Assembly: GCA_027600665.1 (NCBI GenBank) | Contig: JADGJL010000007.1 | Coordinates: 124,001-188,000 of the forward strand | From: Irineochytrium annulatum | Lineage: Eukaryota > Chytridiomycota > Chytridiomycetes > Chytridiales > Chytridiaceae | DNA length: 64,000 nt | Direction: 5' to 3' | Translations under genes and position numbers: made by a program | Notes under the pieces: generated by a model | What the model saw: only the letters and a program-made list of their open reading frames with translations | Database searches by the model: none | What the model was told of the DNA's origin: nothing | Shown: positions 46,401 to 55,807 of the stretch, piece by piece | How positions within the stretch are numbered: the first letter of the stretch is position 1 | How the letters are laid out: each line of letters starts with the position of its first letter

Positions 46401-46634
46401 ATTAACCCCTCCAGTTCATGATGTTCGTGCAATTCTTACTTCACTCCGATGAAAGAACACTTCGTTTCTTCAAGTTTTTTCTGTATTTTCCGTTGTCATG
46501 TAAATCTTTAGTTGGATTTAAGTAATATAACAAGAATACATCTTCAACTATTGATTATTCAAATGTTTACCCCATTCGTCACGCTTACATAACAGCAACT
46601 CTTCGTTTGCTTCACAAGCCAAAAATAAAATAAA

Positions 46635-46668
46635 AAACAGCCCGATCTCAATTTCATCAGGGCTGTTA
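46635..46668 (-). terminator. Terminator of the mhqE-mhqD operon
   Basis: Minus-strand stem AACAGCCC / GGGCTGTT with a 14-base loop is followed by TTTTTTATTTT. The rest of the 335-base gap 46401-46735 is AT-rich and shows only a likely promoter region for the GH3 gene. Confidence 0.8.
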
Positions 46669-46735
46669 TTAACTGCTTTAGCTTCACAATATTTTGGATT
46701 AATCATACCGCTCATTCAATAAGAAAATACCCAAC

Positions 46736-47359
46736 TTACGCCTGTGTCTTAAACCAAGCTGCCGCAGCTTCTGCCTCGGTACGAGTCAACTGATGACCCT
46801 GACGCTCCCAATACGTGTTTACATCGGCACCTGCACCACTGAGCAGCGAAGCAAGTTCCTCAGTTTCACGTCTTGGTACAATCGGATCGTTCTCGCCTGC
46901 ACCGATGAACACAGGCAGACCTTTCAGATCTGGCAATTCCAGACCACGCAGCGGTACCATTGGATGATGTAGAATTGCACCTTTGAATACATCCGCTTGA
47001 TGGAAGATCAGGCTTGCCGCAATGTTGGCACCGTTAGAGTAGCCCAGTGCATACACGTTGGACCGATCGAAACCATACTCCACTGCAGCTGCATCTACAA
47101 AAGATCCCAGCTCTGCCGTACGAGCAATCAGATCTTCTTCATCAAAAATACCTTCGGCCAAGCGGCGGAAGAAACGGGGCATCCCGTTCTCCGATACGTT
47201 ACCTCGCACCCCAAGTATGCCAGCTCCTGGCGCGATCATCTCGGCAAGACCGATCAGATCGTTCTCGGTTCCGCCTGTGCCATGAAGCAACAGAATTGTT
47301 GGGGCATCCGGCTGGGCACCTGCTTTATAGATATGTTTCATTGTATTAGTTGTGGTCAT
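46736..47359 (-). CDS. mhqD: Carboxylesterase/hydrolase, MhqD-like
   Basis: The protein has 207 residues with an ATG at 47357-47359 overlapping the dioxygenase stop as ATGA, with AAAGGAG upstream. LLHGTGGTENDLIGLAEM, Ser in GYSNGANIAASL, Asp in GAGENDPIVP and His in RQGHQLT give the alpha/beta hydrolase triad of the phospholipase/carboxylesterase group. In B. subtilis the homologous pair (yodE-yodD, mhqED) is induced by quinones. The coupling here supports that identity. Confidence 0.8.
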   Translation of the reverse strand: MTTTNTMKHIYKAGAQPDAPTILLLHGTGGTENDLIGLAEMIAPGAGILGVRGNVSENGMPRFFRRLAEGIFDEEDLIARTAELGSFVDAAAVEYGFDRSNVYALGYSNGANIAASLIFHQADVFKGAILHHPMVPLRGLELPDLKGLPVFIGAGENDPIVPRRETEELASLLSGAGADVNTYWERQGHQLTRTEAEAAAAWFKTQA

Positions 47360-48306
47360 GATTTGGACTCTCCTTTCCATTCACGTACTTCAATTCGTGG
47401 CAACAATTGTTCAATCTGTTCGCGCTGTGGTTCATACCATTCAGGCAACATCAGTTTCTCACCCATGCTCTCTGCGGGTTCATCCCGTGCAAATCCCGGA
47501 GGATCGGTAGCCAATTCGAACAGTATGCCTCCCGGCTCCCGGAAATACACAGCGTTGAAGTATTGACGGTCAATGACTGGTGTTGGATGATACCCGGATT
47601 GTTCAAGATCCTGCTGAATTTGCTCATGCTCCGTGTAGTCTTTGGCACGCCATGCAATATGGTGAACCGTTCCGGCTCCGCCAATCCCGCGTTGAATGCC
47701 TGTAGACTGAATGTCAATGATCTGGCCAATATCGCCGCTTGCCTGTAGACGAAGGAGTCCGTTCTCTTCACCAACCTGCTCCAGACCCAGTTTGCTCACC
47801 AGTACATCCATAGTTTTCTCAGGAACGTGGCTGAACAATACCGCACCGCCAAATCCTTTGATGGCATGTTCCGGTGTCACACCGTTGAAACTCCAGCTGC
47901 TTGGCTGACCACCTTCGCGCTCAACCAGTTCAAGCAACAGGCCACCTTTATCGAAGAAACGAATGTACTGCTCACCGAATCTCGTTTTATCTTCATACGG
48001 AATGTCGAAGGAAGTAAGACGTTCTTTCCAGAAAGGCAAGCTTCCTACAGGTACCGCATATACGGTAACTCCAGTCTGACCTGAACCAATAACACCTCTT
48101 CTTGAATTCTGCTGTGGGAAGAAGGTGATGATTGTTCCTGGTGCACCCTGCTCATTCCCATAATACAAGTGATACACGTCTGGTGCATCAAAGTTAATTG
48201 TTTTTTTCACCAGTCTGAGCGCCAACACGCCTGCGTAAAAATCAACGTTTTTCTGTGCATCGTCTACAAAAGCTGTAATGTGATGAATGCCTGAAGTTCT
48301 GAACAT
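47356..48306 (-). CDS. VOC-family ring-cleaving dioxygenase, MhqE/MhqO/MhqA type
   Basis: The protein has 316 residues. The ATG at 48304-48306 has GGGAGTGGAG upstream. Two glyoxalase/bleomycin-resistance-type halves are visible. The first has GIHHITAFVDDAQKNVDFYAG and RFFDKGGLLLELVE, the second TVHHIAWRAKD and YFREPGGILFELATDPPGF, with His and Glu metal ligands. The homologous B. subtilis proteins are proposed to open hydroquinone rings in quinone detoxification under MhqR. It is coupled to the hydrolase gene. Confidence 0.85.
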   Translation of the reverse strand: MFRTSGIHHITAFVDDAQKNVDFYAGVLALRLVKKTINFDAPDVYHLYYGNEQGAPGTIITFFPQQNSRRGVIGSGQTGVTVYAVPVGSLPFWKERLTSFDIPYEDKTRFGEQYIRFFDKGGLLLELVEREGGQPSSWSFNGVTPEHAIKGFGGAVLFSHVPEKTMDVLVSKLGLEQVGEENGLLRLQASGDIGQIIDIQSTGIQRGIGGAGTVHHIAWRAKDYTEHEQIQQDLEQSGYHPTPVIDRQYFNAVYFREPGGILFELATDPPGFARDEPAESMGEKLMLPEWYEPQREQIEQLLPRIEVREWKGESKS

Positions 48307-48382
48307 AATCTCCACTCCCTTGGTTTTAGTAATATCATAAGTTAGATGCGCTTCTTTTATTTATCGTATTGCTTTTGTTATT

Positions 48383-48399
48383 TATCTTTAAATTAAGAT
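48383..48399. promoter_or_regulatory. MhqR-like operator upstream of the dioxygenase gene
   Basis: TATCTTTAAATTAAGAT keeps the ATCT-N8-AGAT arms of the B. subtilis MhqR box and lies 77 bases before the start codon. The region is very AT-rich, so chance similarity is possible. No mhqR gene is in the window. Confidence 0.4.
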
Positions 48400-48471
48400 T
48401 CTTTAAATTTATATTAATCCATTGAACTACAATATGCAAGCATTTATTTTAAAATTAAGATGTAAACCAAA

Positions 48472-48503
48472 AAACAGGCCCCGATGACACCGGGAACCTG
48501 TTT
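48472..48503 (-). terminator. Terminator of the shorter CNNM/CBS gene
   Basis: Minus-strand stem AAACAGG-TCCCGGT / ATCGGGGCCTGTTT, with small internal mismatches, is followed by six T residues. It lies 70 bases past the stop at 48574. Confidence 0.75.
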
Positions 48504-48573
48504 ATCTTTAGAACAATTAAGTCGCTTCACTTCAATACTTCGTTAGTGCTGTAATTCTTTTGAACACTGCTGC

Positions 48574-49656
48574 TTAAACCAATTTCATTCTTTTGGGAGG
48601 ATTCACCAAATCTTTGTGCTCGTATTCATCCTTGATATCTCCGACAATCTCTTCAAGGATATCCTCCATCGTAACCATACCTACCGTAACACCTGCCTCG
48701 TTTTTCACGGTTGCAATGTGTACACGGCTTTGCTGCATCTGAATCAGCACGTCCTTGATCGGAGAACGCTCAGAGAAACTCGGCGTATTATGGACAAATG
48801 TCTCCATATTAAAGGCACGGCCTGCAGCCACACTTGTCAGCATTTCTTTCGTGTTGATGAAACCAACAAAATGCGTCTGATCTCCATTTGCAATAACAGG
48901 ATATCTCGTGTATTCGTGTCGATTCAACGTCTCAATGATCTGATCAAGCGGCATTTCTTTATTCAAGGTAACGATTTTATCTTTTGGAATCATAATCTCC
49001 TGAAGCAAACGCTCATCAAAAGCAAAAATGTTCTTCAGATAGTCCAGCTCCGTCTGGTTGATCTCGCCACTCTCATAGCTCTGTGCCATAATCAGCTTCA
49101 GCTCTTCTTCCGAGTGAACGGTATCATGCCCAGCAGGTTTTACACCAAATATGCCAAGCAACAGACGAGCAGCTCCATTCAGCGCGTAGATGAACGGATT
49201 CATGATTTTACCGAACCAGTACAGTGGTGGTGCCAGCAGCAGCGTCATTCTCTCTGCAAACTGAATCGCCAGTGTTTTCGGTGCCAATTCACCAATAACC
49301 ACGTGCAGGAACGTAATAATCGCGAGAGCAATACCATAGGAAAGCACGGTAGACAACGCCGCTGGCACTTCCAAGCGCTCAAATAGCGGGTGTAGCATTT
49401 TCTCAACGGTAGGTTCACCCAAGGCTCCCAATACGAGCGCCGTAATGGTAATCCCCAACTGACATGCCGACAGATAATAATCCAGGTTGTGTGCCACTTT
49501 TTTGGCCAGTACTGCCTTTTTGTTGCCTTCCGAGATCAGTTGATCGATTCGGGACATCCGTACTTTAAGAATTGCAAATTCGGCTCCAACGAAAAAGGCT
49601 GTCAGACCTATAAATACGGCTACTAAAAATAAATTCAAGGCTATTATTCCGTCCAA
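48574..49656 (-). CDS. CNNM/CBS-domain membrane protein (hemolysin-like, HlyC/CorC family), short form
   Basis: The protein has 360 residues with a TTG start at 49654-49656. The N-terminal DUF21/CNNM membrane domain (about 1-190) contains ALKTLAIQFAER-like [16 protein letters not shown] pair (about 205-335) follows, with ILIPKDKIVTL-type IMIPKDKIVTL and [15 protein letters not shown]. Unlike the neighbouring paralogue it ends right after the CBS pair and lacks the C-terminal CorC_HlyC domain. Relatives are linked to magnesium or other cation efflux and resistance; true hemolysin activity is not implied. An unusual SD-hairpin leader precedes it. Confidence 0.88.
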   Translation of the reverse strand: MDGIIALNLFLVAVFIGLTAFFVGAEFAILKVRMSRIDQLISEGNKKAVLAKKVAHNLDYYLSACQLGITITALVLGALGEPTVEKMLHPLFERLEVPAALSTVLSYGIALAIITFLHVVIGELAPKTLAIQFAERMTLLLAPPLYWFGKIMNPFIYALNGAARLLLGIFGVKPAGHDTVHSEEELKLIMAQSYESGEINQTELDYLKNIFAFDERLLQEIMIPKDKIVTLNKEMPLDQIIETLNRHEYTRYPVIANGDQTHFVGFINTKEMLTSVAAGRAFNMETFVHNTPSFSERSPIKDVLIQMQQSRVHIATVKNEAGVTVGMVTMEDILEEIVGDIKDEYEHKDLVNPPKRMKLV

Positions 49657-49687
49657 TGATTTCCCTCAGGTTGAGGGATTCACCTCC
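49654..49687 (-). promoter_or_regulatory. Hairpin between ribosome site and TTG start, copy 1
   Basis: Minus-strand order: GGAGGTGAAT, hairpin CCCTCA-ACC-TGAGGG (49663-49677), AAATCA, TTG start. The same layout precedes the paralogue, where stem bases differ but pairing is kept. The GGAGG lies 26 bases from the start unless the hairpin folds; the 3' arm GAGGG could itself act as a ribosome site. Confidence 0.65.
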
Positions 49688-49717
49688 ATTAAAATTTAAA
49701 ATAAGCTTGCACGAGTG

Positions 49718-49846
49718 AAGTTCCGGTGACGGCTCGTTCTTCCAATCGCCATTGCCTCCCAATTTCGCTGATTGTTGTTTTCAGTGGTTTAAAATTGGTT
49801 TGCAAACGCGAACGCTGCGCTTCTTCAGAATCGATTCCGTCCCCTA
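49718..49846. repeat. Long-hairpin intergenic repeat, copy 2
   Basis: Left arm ACGGCTCGTTCTTCCAATCGCC then TTGCCTCC; right arm GCAAACGCGAACGCTGCG then CTTCTTCAGAATCGATTCC. It fills the gap between the two CNNM genes and is among the more diverged copies. Confidence 0.6.
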
Positions 49847-49897
49847 CACAGCTACGTTGTCAAAGTATTTGAAGTTTCACAAGATTTTCGGCTAAGA

Positions 49898-51235
49898 TCA
49901 CGCCAGATCGCTTGCACCTTCCTCAACTTCAGCGCCGTTCACTCGTTCCAGAAGAACTTGCTTGATGTGATAATTTTCGGCATCGACAACGGTCCAGACA
50001 TAATCACCGTGTTCTACCGTGTCTCCTTTTTCCACACCTACACCCTTCTGGTATTGAATCCATCCGGCCACCGTATCCATCTCTTCATTTCCTTCAAAGC
50101 TAAGCCCAAACTGCCGCTCCACTTCATCCAAAAGGACCCGACCATTAATGAGATATTGATTCTCTCCGGTCTCCTGAATATCAGCCACCTCATCGGCATC
50201 GAATTCATCACGAATCTCACCGACCAGCTCCTCCAGAATATCCTCCATCGTAATGATTCCCGAAGTACCGCCGTATTCATCCACGACCACGGCCATGTGT
50301 ACACGTTCCTGCTGCATTTTAATCATCGCATCCTGGATACGTGTAACTTCAGAAACGAATGGGATCTCGCGAACGAACTCGCTCAGTTGATACGATCTTG
50401 CAGCAACCATATCCGGCAAAATCTTCTTCACATTCACGACGCCGATAATGCGGTCCTTGTCCCCATCCTCGATGACAGGGTAACGTGAATAGTTATGTTC
50501 ATCCAATATAGGAATAATATCGTCATAGGTCATATCCTGATCTAATGTCACCAGTTCCGTACGTGGTACCATGATGTCTTTGGCATCACGTTCGTCGAAT
50601 ACAAATACATTTTCCAGATAAGAAAGCTTGGTCTTGTTGTTCTCGTCACCTTCATAACTCTGGTTCATGATGATCTTGATCTCGTCTTCCGAGTAGGCTT
50701 GATCATGTTCGGCAGGCTTCACACCGAATCCCCGCAGAATAACACGTGAGGCTCCATTAAGTGCCCAGATGAACGGATACATGATTTTACCAAACCAATA
50801 TAAAGGCGGCGAGAGCAATAACGTCAGTTTTTCCGAAAACTGAATCGCCAATGTTTTGGGTGCCATCTCACCAACAACCACATGCAAGAATGTGACGAGG
50901 ATAAAGGCAATTGCATATGAGGCAATGGATGAGATTGAAGCAGGCACATCTAAATAATTGAATACCGGGTATAACAATCTCTCAACCGTCGGTTTTCCGA
51001 GTGCTCCCAGTCCCAGAGCGGTAACTGTAATACCGAGCTGACAGGCTGACAGATAATAATCCAGGTCCGAGACAACTTTTTTGGCAAGTACGGCCTTTTT
51101 ATTGCCCTCGGCAACCAGTTGATCCACTCTTGATGTACGAATTTTGACTACAGCGAACTCCGATGCTACGAAAAATGCAGTCAATGCAATCAAGATAATA
51201 AGTAAAGCGATATTCAATATGGTAATTATGTCCAA
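49898..51235 (-). CDS. CNNM/CBS-domain membrane protein with CorC_HlyC domain, long form
   Basis: The protein has 445 residues, TTG start at 51233-51235. The CNNM membrane domain (1-195) contains [12 protein letters not shown], the CBS pair (about 205-340) contains [11 protein letters not shown] and [19 protein letters not shown], and the CorC_HlyC domain (about 355-435) contains [18 protein letters not shown] and [10 protein letters not shown]. It is strongly similar to the shorter protein encoded downstream, so the two arose by duplication. The role is probably divalent cation homeostasis. Confidence 0.9.
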   Translation of the reverse strand: MDIITILNIALLIILIALTAFFVASEFAVVKIRTSRVDQLVAEGNKKAVLAKKVVSDLDYYLSACQLGITVTALGLGALGKPTVERLLYPVFNYLDVPASISSIASYAIAFILVTFLHVVVGEMAPKTLAIQFSEKLTLLLSPPLYWFGKIMYPFIWALNGASRVILRGFGVKPAEHDQAYSEDEIKIIMNQSYEGDENNKTKLSYLENVFVFDERDAKDIMVPRTELVTLDQDMTYDDIIPILDEHNYSRYPVIEDGDKDRIIGVVNVKKILPDMVAARSYQLSEFVREIPFVSEVTRIQDAMIKMQQERVHMAVVVDEYGGTSGIITMEDILEELVGEIRDEFDADEVADIQETGENQYLINGRVLLDEVERQFGLSFEGNEEMDTVAGWIQYQKGVGVEKGDTVEHGDYVWTVVDAENYHIKQVLLERVNGAEVEEGASDLA

Positions 51236-51266
51236 TGATTTCCCCGATTCTCAGGGATTCACCTCC
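51233..51266 (-). promoter_or_regulatory. Hairpin between ribosome site and TTG start, copy 2
   Basis: Minus-strand order: GGAGGTGAAT, hairpin CCCTGA-GAA-TCGGGG (51242-51256), AAATCA, TTG. Compared with copy 1 the fifth stem pair changes from C-G to G-C and the fourth from T-A to T-G, so base pairing is conserved while sequence is not. The flanks are identical. Confidence 0.65.
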
Positions 51267-51369
51267 AGAGATAGTTACAGCGTGATCCGTTAACTGTGTT
51301 AACCGTTCATCCGCTGTTAGTCTTTCAACACGACGTCTGCCTTATATAAAATCGATTTCAATGATAATT

Positions 51370-51398
51370 TTTATAAGTCTTACGTTTTGACCTTGTAA
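51370..51398 (-). promoter_or_regulatory. Candidate promoter of the long CNNM/CBS gene
   Basis: On the minus strand TTACAA (51393-51398), 17 bases, TATAAA (51370-51375), which would give a leader of about 130 bases. The remaining gap (51399-51888) holds no gene I can support; it has several AT-rich and G-rich tracts but no riboswitch I could recognise. Confidence 0.45.
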
Positions 51399-51888
51399 AA
51401 TTACAAAACAGGAATTCAAGATGAAGTCAATGACTTGCAGAAACTTCTTCATTCAAATCGGGTTACCCCTCATGCTGTCAATTGTTCCTCGCTTAACTCC
51501 ACCTAGATTCGCCATTTGGACAATTTACAATATCGCCTACCCAATAGATATCCACCTCCCCTCGTACTCATTCCTGTTTCCGAAAAGTATACCATGTTTC
51601 CCTCTCAACCATCCAGTTGCACGTTATGGTTTGGAACAAGGTTACAGTATAATGTTCACAAATTAGTCTCTATGTATGTTACGTACTTTATATAATATGA
51701 TTAATATGGCCTTATAATGTGATATTGTTCACAAGTTTAGTATAGTCCAATTTCTAAAAATACTACCCTGTACCTCTGGGCATTAAACATACCTGAACAT
51801 CCAGGTTTAATCCTGTTTCGTCTCTTTCCCCTATCTTTCACCTATGGACAAGTCCGATCGTTTACACAAGATACATCTATATACGAAG

Positions 51889-51944
51889 CAAAGAGCCCGC
51901 AGGATGCAAATACCTTTCCGGTACACATCTTTACGGACTCTTTG
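51889..51944 (-). terminator. Inverted repeat after purD, possible end of the purine operon
   Basis: CAAAGAGCCCG (51889-51899) and CGGACTCTTTG (51934-51944) pair with one mismatch across a 34-base loop, directly beyond the purD stop. The downstream T run is weak, so termination efficiency is uncertain. Confidence 0.45.
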
Positions 51945-51950
51945 TTCATT

Positions 51951-53216
51951 CTATACCAGTGCTTTAGCAGCAATATCCGTCCGCTGATGTTTGCCATCGA
52001 ATTGGATATGCTCCGCCTGTGCATAGGCTTTGTTTCTAGCTTCGGCAATATCAGCACCAAGGCCCACAACGCCCAGAATCCGTCCACCGTTGGTGACCCA
52101 GTCTCCTGCTTCATTACGCGATGTACCTGCGTGGAATACCACCGCATCATCCACATGATCCAGTCCTTCAATGACCACACCTTTGGCATAAGGACCCGGA
52201 TATCCGCCTGAAGCAAGTACCACACATACAGCAGCTTCATCGCTCCATTCAATCTCAATGTCAGCCAGCTTGCCATGGACAGTTGCCCAGAAGATATCAA
52301 ACAAATCACTCTTCAGACGCGGCAAAACAACCTGTGTTTCGGGATCACCAAAACGTGCATTGAACTCAATCGTTTTGGGTTTGCCATCGGGCGAGATCAT
52401 CAGTCCGGCAAACAATACACCCTGGAATGGACGTCCCTCGGACACCATTGCTTTAGCCGTTGGTTTGATGATCGTTTCCACAGCCTCCTCAATAATGGAA
52501 GCCGGGATATGAGGCAATGGCGAGTATGTACCCATACCGCCTGTGTTTGGCCCCTGATCATTGTCGAATACAGGTTTGTGATCCTGTGCTGCGGCCATCG
52601 GACGAACGGTCTCCCCATCGACAAAAGCCAGAATGGACATTTCCTGCCCTGCAAGGAATTCCTCGATGATCACTTTCGCTCCCGCTTCACCAAACACTTT
52701 ATCCACCATGATGCTGCGAAGTGCCTGATCAGCCTCATCACGGGAATAAGCTACCGTCACACCTTTGCCCGCTGCCAGTCCATCTGCCTTGATGACAACT
52801 GGAATGGTTTGTTCATTCAGGTAGGCTTGAGCCTGTTCATAGTTATCGAATTTCTCATAAGCTGCCGTTGGAATGTTGTATTTGTGCAGCAGATCCTTCA
52901 TGAACGTTTTACTTCCCTCGATCTCTGCTGCATTGCGACGAGGTCCGAATACCGGAATACCAGTGGAGTCAAATGCATCCACGATCCCATCCGCCAGCGG
53001 ATCATCCGGACCAATAACCACTAATCCTACTTGAAGCTCTACAGCAAGAGCCGTTAGTTTATCGAATTCATTCACTGCAATCGCATGACACTCAGCGAGC
53101 TGAGCAATACCTGCATTTCCCGGTGCACAGTGAATCTTGCCTACCTTTGGACTCTTCGCCAGCGCCCAGATGATTGCGTGCTCCCGGCCACCGCCGCCTA
53201 CTACCAGAATATCCAT
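51951..53216 (-). CDS. purD: Phosphoribosylamine-glycine ligase
   Basis: The protein has 421 residues, the family norm, from the ATG at 53214-53216 (MDILVVGGGGREHAI), with GGAGGGGG upstream. It is an ATP-grasp enzyme: VVIKADGLAAGKGV is the nucleotide lysine loop, GGMGTYSPLPHIP the substrate loop and FNARFGDPETQ the metal site. It joins phosphoribosylamine and glycine to GAR, step 2 of purine synthesis. It is the last gene of the operon, separated from purH by a terminator-like hairpin. Confidence 0.96.
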   Translation of the reverse strand: MDILVVGGGGREHAIIWALAKSPKVGKIHCAPGNAGIAQLAECHAIAVNEFDKLTALAVELQVGLVVIGPDDPLADGIVDAFDSTGIPVFGPRRNAAEIEGSKTFMKDLLHKYNIPTAAYEKFDNYEQAQAYLNEQTIPVVIKADGLAAGKGVTVAYSRDEADQALRSIMVDKVFGEAGAKVIIEEFLAGQEMSILAFVDGETVRPMAAAQDHKPVFDNDQGPNTGGMGTYSPLPHIPASIIEEAVETIIKPTAKAMVSEGRPFQGVLFAGLMISPDGKPKTIEFNARFGDPETQVVLPRLKSDLFDIFWATVHGKLADIEIEWSDEAAVCVVLASGGYPGPYAKGVVIEGLDHVDDAVVFHAGTSRNEAGDWVTNGGRILGVVGLGADIAEARNKAYAQAEHIQFDGKHQRTDIAAKALV

Positions 53217-53277
53217 TCGCTCTGTTTCCCCCTCCGTGCATAACATTGTTTGTTACGCTACTGCGTATTGAACAACT

Positions 53278-53332
53278 AAAAAATAGGGGGTGTACCATAA
53301 GTCATAAGTATGACTGGCGACACCCCTTATTT
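53278..53332 (-). terminator. Terminator-like hairpin between purH and purD
   Basis: A 12-bp stem, AATAAGGGGTGT / ACACCCCCTATT with one mismatch on the minus strand, encloses a second hairpin AGTCAT / ATGACT. It is followed by a run of T residues. It has the form of an intrinsic terminator or attenuator inside the operon and could lower purD expression. Confidence 0.65.
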
Positions 53333-53346
53333 GAACCTTTTACGCT

Positions 53347-54894
53347 CTAGTGTTTGAAGTGACGAACGCCTGTGAAGACCATGGCAATTCCGTATTCATT
53401 GGCTACTTTGATGGATTCTTCATCTTTGATCGAACCGCCCGGTTGAATTACTGCTGTAATGCCGGCTTTTGCTGCCAGTTCCAGCGTATCACCCATTGGG
53501 AAGAATGCATCTGATGCCAGAATAGCGCCTTTTGCTTGCTCGCCTGCTTGTTCAATGGCAATTTTGGCTGCACCCACACGATTCATTTGTCCAGCGCCCA
53601 CACCTACTGTCATGTCATTCGAAGCCAGTACAATCGCGTTGGATTTCACGTGTTTAACTACTTTCCAGCCAAACAACAGCTGTTTCAGTTCTTCTTCCGA
53701 TGGTGCACGATCCGTTACCACGTTCAGTTCGCTCGCTTCGATGGAATGTACATCGGACTGTTGTACGATCATACCACCGTCGATGGAAGTTACCACGAAT
53801 TGGCTCTCCCGTTTACGAGCAGCGTTCAGTTCACCCGTTTTGAGCAAACGAATGTTTTTCTTCTTCGTCAGGATATCGAGTGCCTCTTGCGTAAAGTCAG
53901 GAGCAAGCACGATTTCCAGGAAAATCTCGCTCAATTTGCCCGCTGTATCGCTATCGATAATGCGGTTGGCTGCCACAATTCCACCAAAGATGGACGTTGG
54001 ATCTGCAGCATATGCCTTGCTGTAAGCTTCATAGATACTTGCGCCAATGCCTACGCCGCATGGGTTCATATGTTTAACCGCGACAACCGCAGGCTCTTCA
54101 AATTCTTTCACAATCTGCAATGCTGCGTTCGCATCGTTGATGTTATTGTAAGACAACTCTTTGCCATGCAATTGCTCGGCTGTTGTCAACGTATCTTGAG
54201 CAGCCAGCGGTTTGCGGTAGAATGCCGCCTGCTGGTGTGGATTTTCGCCGTAACGCAAATCCTGGAGTTTTTCGTAAGTAACCGTCAGACGCTCTGGCAG
54301 TGGATCACCATTCAGGTTGGAGAGATAGTCAGAAATAACTGCATCGTAAGCCGCTGTATGGCGGAACACTTTTGCCGCAAGCCGTTTGCGTGTTTCGAGA
54401 GTGGTATCGCCATTACTGCGAACTTCTTCAAGCACCTTGCTGTAATCTGCTGTGTCAACAACGACACTAACAAAAGCATGGTTTTTGGCAGCAGAACGAA
54501 GCATGGTAGGACCACCGATATCAATGTTCTCGATCGCGTCTTCGTATGTTACGTCGGGTTTAGCGATAGTATCTTGGAAGGGATACAGGTTCACGACAAC
54601 GAGGTCGATATAATCCAGTCCGTTCTCTTCCATCTGGCGCTTATGCTCTTCGCTGTCACGAACAGCCAGCAACCCACCATGCACTGCCGGATGCAATGTT
54701 TTGACACGTCCGTCCATAATTTCCGGGAATCCGGTCACATCCGAAATTCCGATGACAGGTACGCCTTCCTTCGACAACAAGCTGCTTGTACCTCCTGTCG
54801 AAATAATCTCCACACCCATTTGCGACAGCTCGCGGCAAAAGTCCACGATGCCTGTTTTATCCCATACGCTGACCAGCGCTCTTTTGATACTCAC
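53347..54894 (-). CDS. purH: Bifunctional AICAR formyltransferase / IMP cyclohydrolase
   Basis: The protein has 515 residues with a GTG start at 54892-54894, seven bases after AAGGAGGAG; the 17 codons upstream are spurious. The N-terminal IMP cyclohydrolase domain (1-190) starts [12 protein letters not shown] with [10 protein letters not shown], and [20 protein letters not shown] residues follow. The C-terminal transformylase domain has [30 protein letters not shown] and the late [12 protein letters not shown] block. It carries out the last two steps to IMP. Confidence 0.96.
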   Translation of the reverse strand: MSIKRALVSVWDKTGIVDFCRELSQMGVEIISTGGTSSLLSKEGVPVIGISDVTGFPEIMDGRVKTLHPAVHGGLLAVRDSEEHKRQMEENGLDYIDLVVVNLYPFQDTIAKPDVTYEDAIENIDIGGPTMLRSAAKNHAFVSVVVDTADYSKVLEEVRSNGDTTLETRKRLAAKVFRHTAAYDAVISDYLSNLNGDPLPERLTVTYEKLQDLRYGENPHQQAAFYRKPLAAQDTLTTAEQLHGKELSYNNINDANAALQIVKEFEEPAVVAVKHMNPCGVGIGASIYEAYSKAYAADPTSIFGGIVAANRIIDSDTAGKLSEIFLEIVLAPDFTQEALDILTKKKNIRLLKTGELNAARKRESQFVVTSIDGGMIVQQSDVHSIEASELNVVTDRAPSEEELKQLLFGWKVVKHVKSNAIVLASNDMTVGVGAGQMNRVGAAKIAIEQAGEQAKGAILASDAFFPMGDTLELAAKAGITAVIQPGGSIKDEESIKVANEYGIAMVFTGVRHFKH

Positions 54895-55040
54895 AATATG
54901 CTCCTCCTTTAATGTCCCATAGCTTCGCGTTTCTTGACGAAACACAGCCGATTTATTTCCCGAGAAATATCACAAAATGCGTACCAATATTCGACTTCTG
55001 TTATATAGTCTATAAATGGATTTTCACACTTAAACACTAC

Positions 55041-55176
55041 GAGTTCAGAACAATCTTTCGATCGCTGTTATTCCTAGATTTTTTTGAACAATTTCTCAAT
55101 GGTAAAAATCCATTAATAAAGGCGAGCGCTCCGCTTCTCCAGCTTATTTCTGTCCTCTACGTTATTGTGTGAACCA
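55041..55176. repeat. Long-hairpin intergenic repeat, copy 3
   Basis: Left arm CAGAACAATCTTTCGATCGC then TGTTATTCC; right arm ATAAAGGCGAGCGCTCCGC then TTCTCCAG. It occupies most of the 295-base gap between purN and purH and closely resembles the copy near 63.5 kb. Confidence 0.7.
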
Positions 55177-55189
55177 GTTTAGAACTATA

Positions 55190-55807
55190 TCAAACCGGTT
55201 TGTTAACAGTGACATGACGCCCATCCAATTGAACCAGACCTTGAGCGAACCAAGATACCACTTCAGGATATAGCTGCTGTTCGGCCGCATGAATGGCTTT
55301 GCTGATCGTTTCAGGCGTATCCTCTGGCAGAATGGGAACCGGATGCTGGGCAATAATCGGGCCAGTATCCATACCTCCATCTACGAAATGCACAGTCACA
55401 CCAGTCACTTTCACACCATACTCAAGTGCTTGTCCAATCGCATCCTTGCCTGCAAACGCCGGCAGTAAGGACGGATGAATGTTAATCAATCGCCCTGCGT
55501 AACGATCCACCACAACCGAAGTCAACAATCTCATATATCCGGCAAGAACGACCAAGTCGATCTCTTTGGATTCTAGCACTTCCACGATCTCAGCCTCATA
55601 GGCTTCACGGGAAGCATAATTTTTCGGAGTAAACAGATGACAATCCACGCCTGCATCTTGTGCCCGCTGCACAACACGTGCAGACGGTTTATCACACACG
55701 AGCAGATCTACGGATGCATTCAGCCCACCGTTCCGTACTGCATCGACCAATGACTGAAAGTTAGTCCCTTCACCCGAGGCAAATACAGCTATGCGGTAGT
55801 TCGCCAT
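55190..55807 (-). CDS. purN: Phosphoribosylglycinamide formyltransferase
   Basis: The protein has 205 residues. RIAVFASGEGTNFQSLVDAV starts the fold. The catalytic set is in INIHPSLLPAFAG and HFVDGGMDTGPIIAQ (Asn, His, Asp). It formylates GAR with 10-formyltetrahydrofolate, step 3. The ATG overlaps the purM stop as TAATG, so the pair is translationally coupled. Confidence 0.95.
   Translation of the reverse strand: MANYRIAVFASGEGTNFQSLVDAVRNGGLNASVDLLVCDKPSARVVQRAQDAGVDCHLFTPKNYASREAYEAEIVEVLESKEIDLVVLAGYMRLLTSVVVDRYAGRLINIHPSLLPAFAGKDAIGQALEYGVKVTGVTVHFVDGGMDTGPIIAQHPVPILPEDTPETISKAIHAAEQQLYPEVVSWFAQGLVQLDGRHVTVNKPV

Noticed and set aside
51270..51650. Possible yybP-ykoY or M-box riboswitch upstream of the long CNNM gene
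   Set aside because: GGGGAG-like tracts exist, but I could not fit the conserved core or stems of either class. A covariance-model search would decide.
51842..52309. Minus-strand frame overlapping purD
   Set aside because: Out of frame with purD, no independent ribosome site, composition of a shadow frame.
53536..54912. Long plus-strand frame (458 codons) opposite purH
   Set aside because: Antisense shadow of purH with Cys/His/Phe-rich random composition and no ribosome site.
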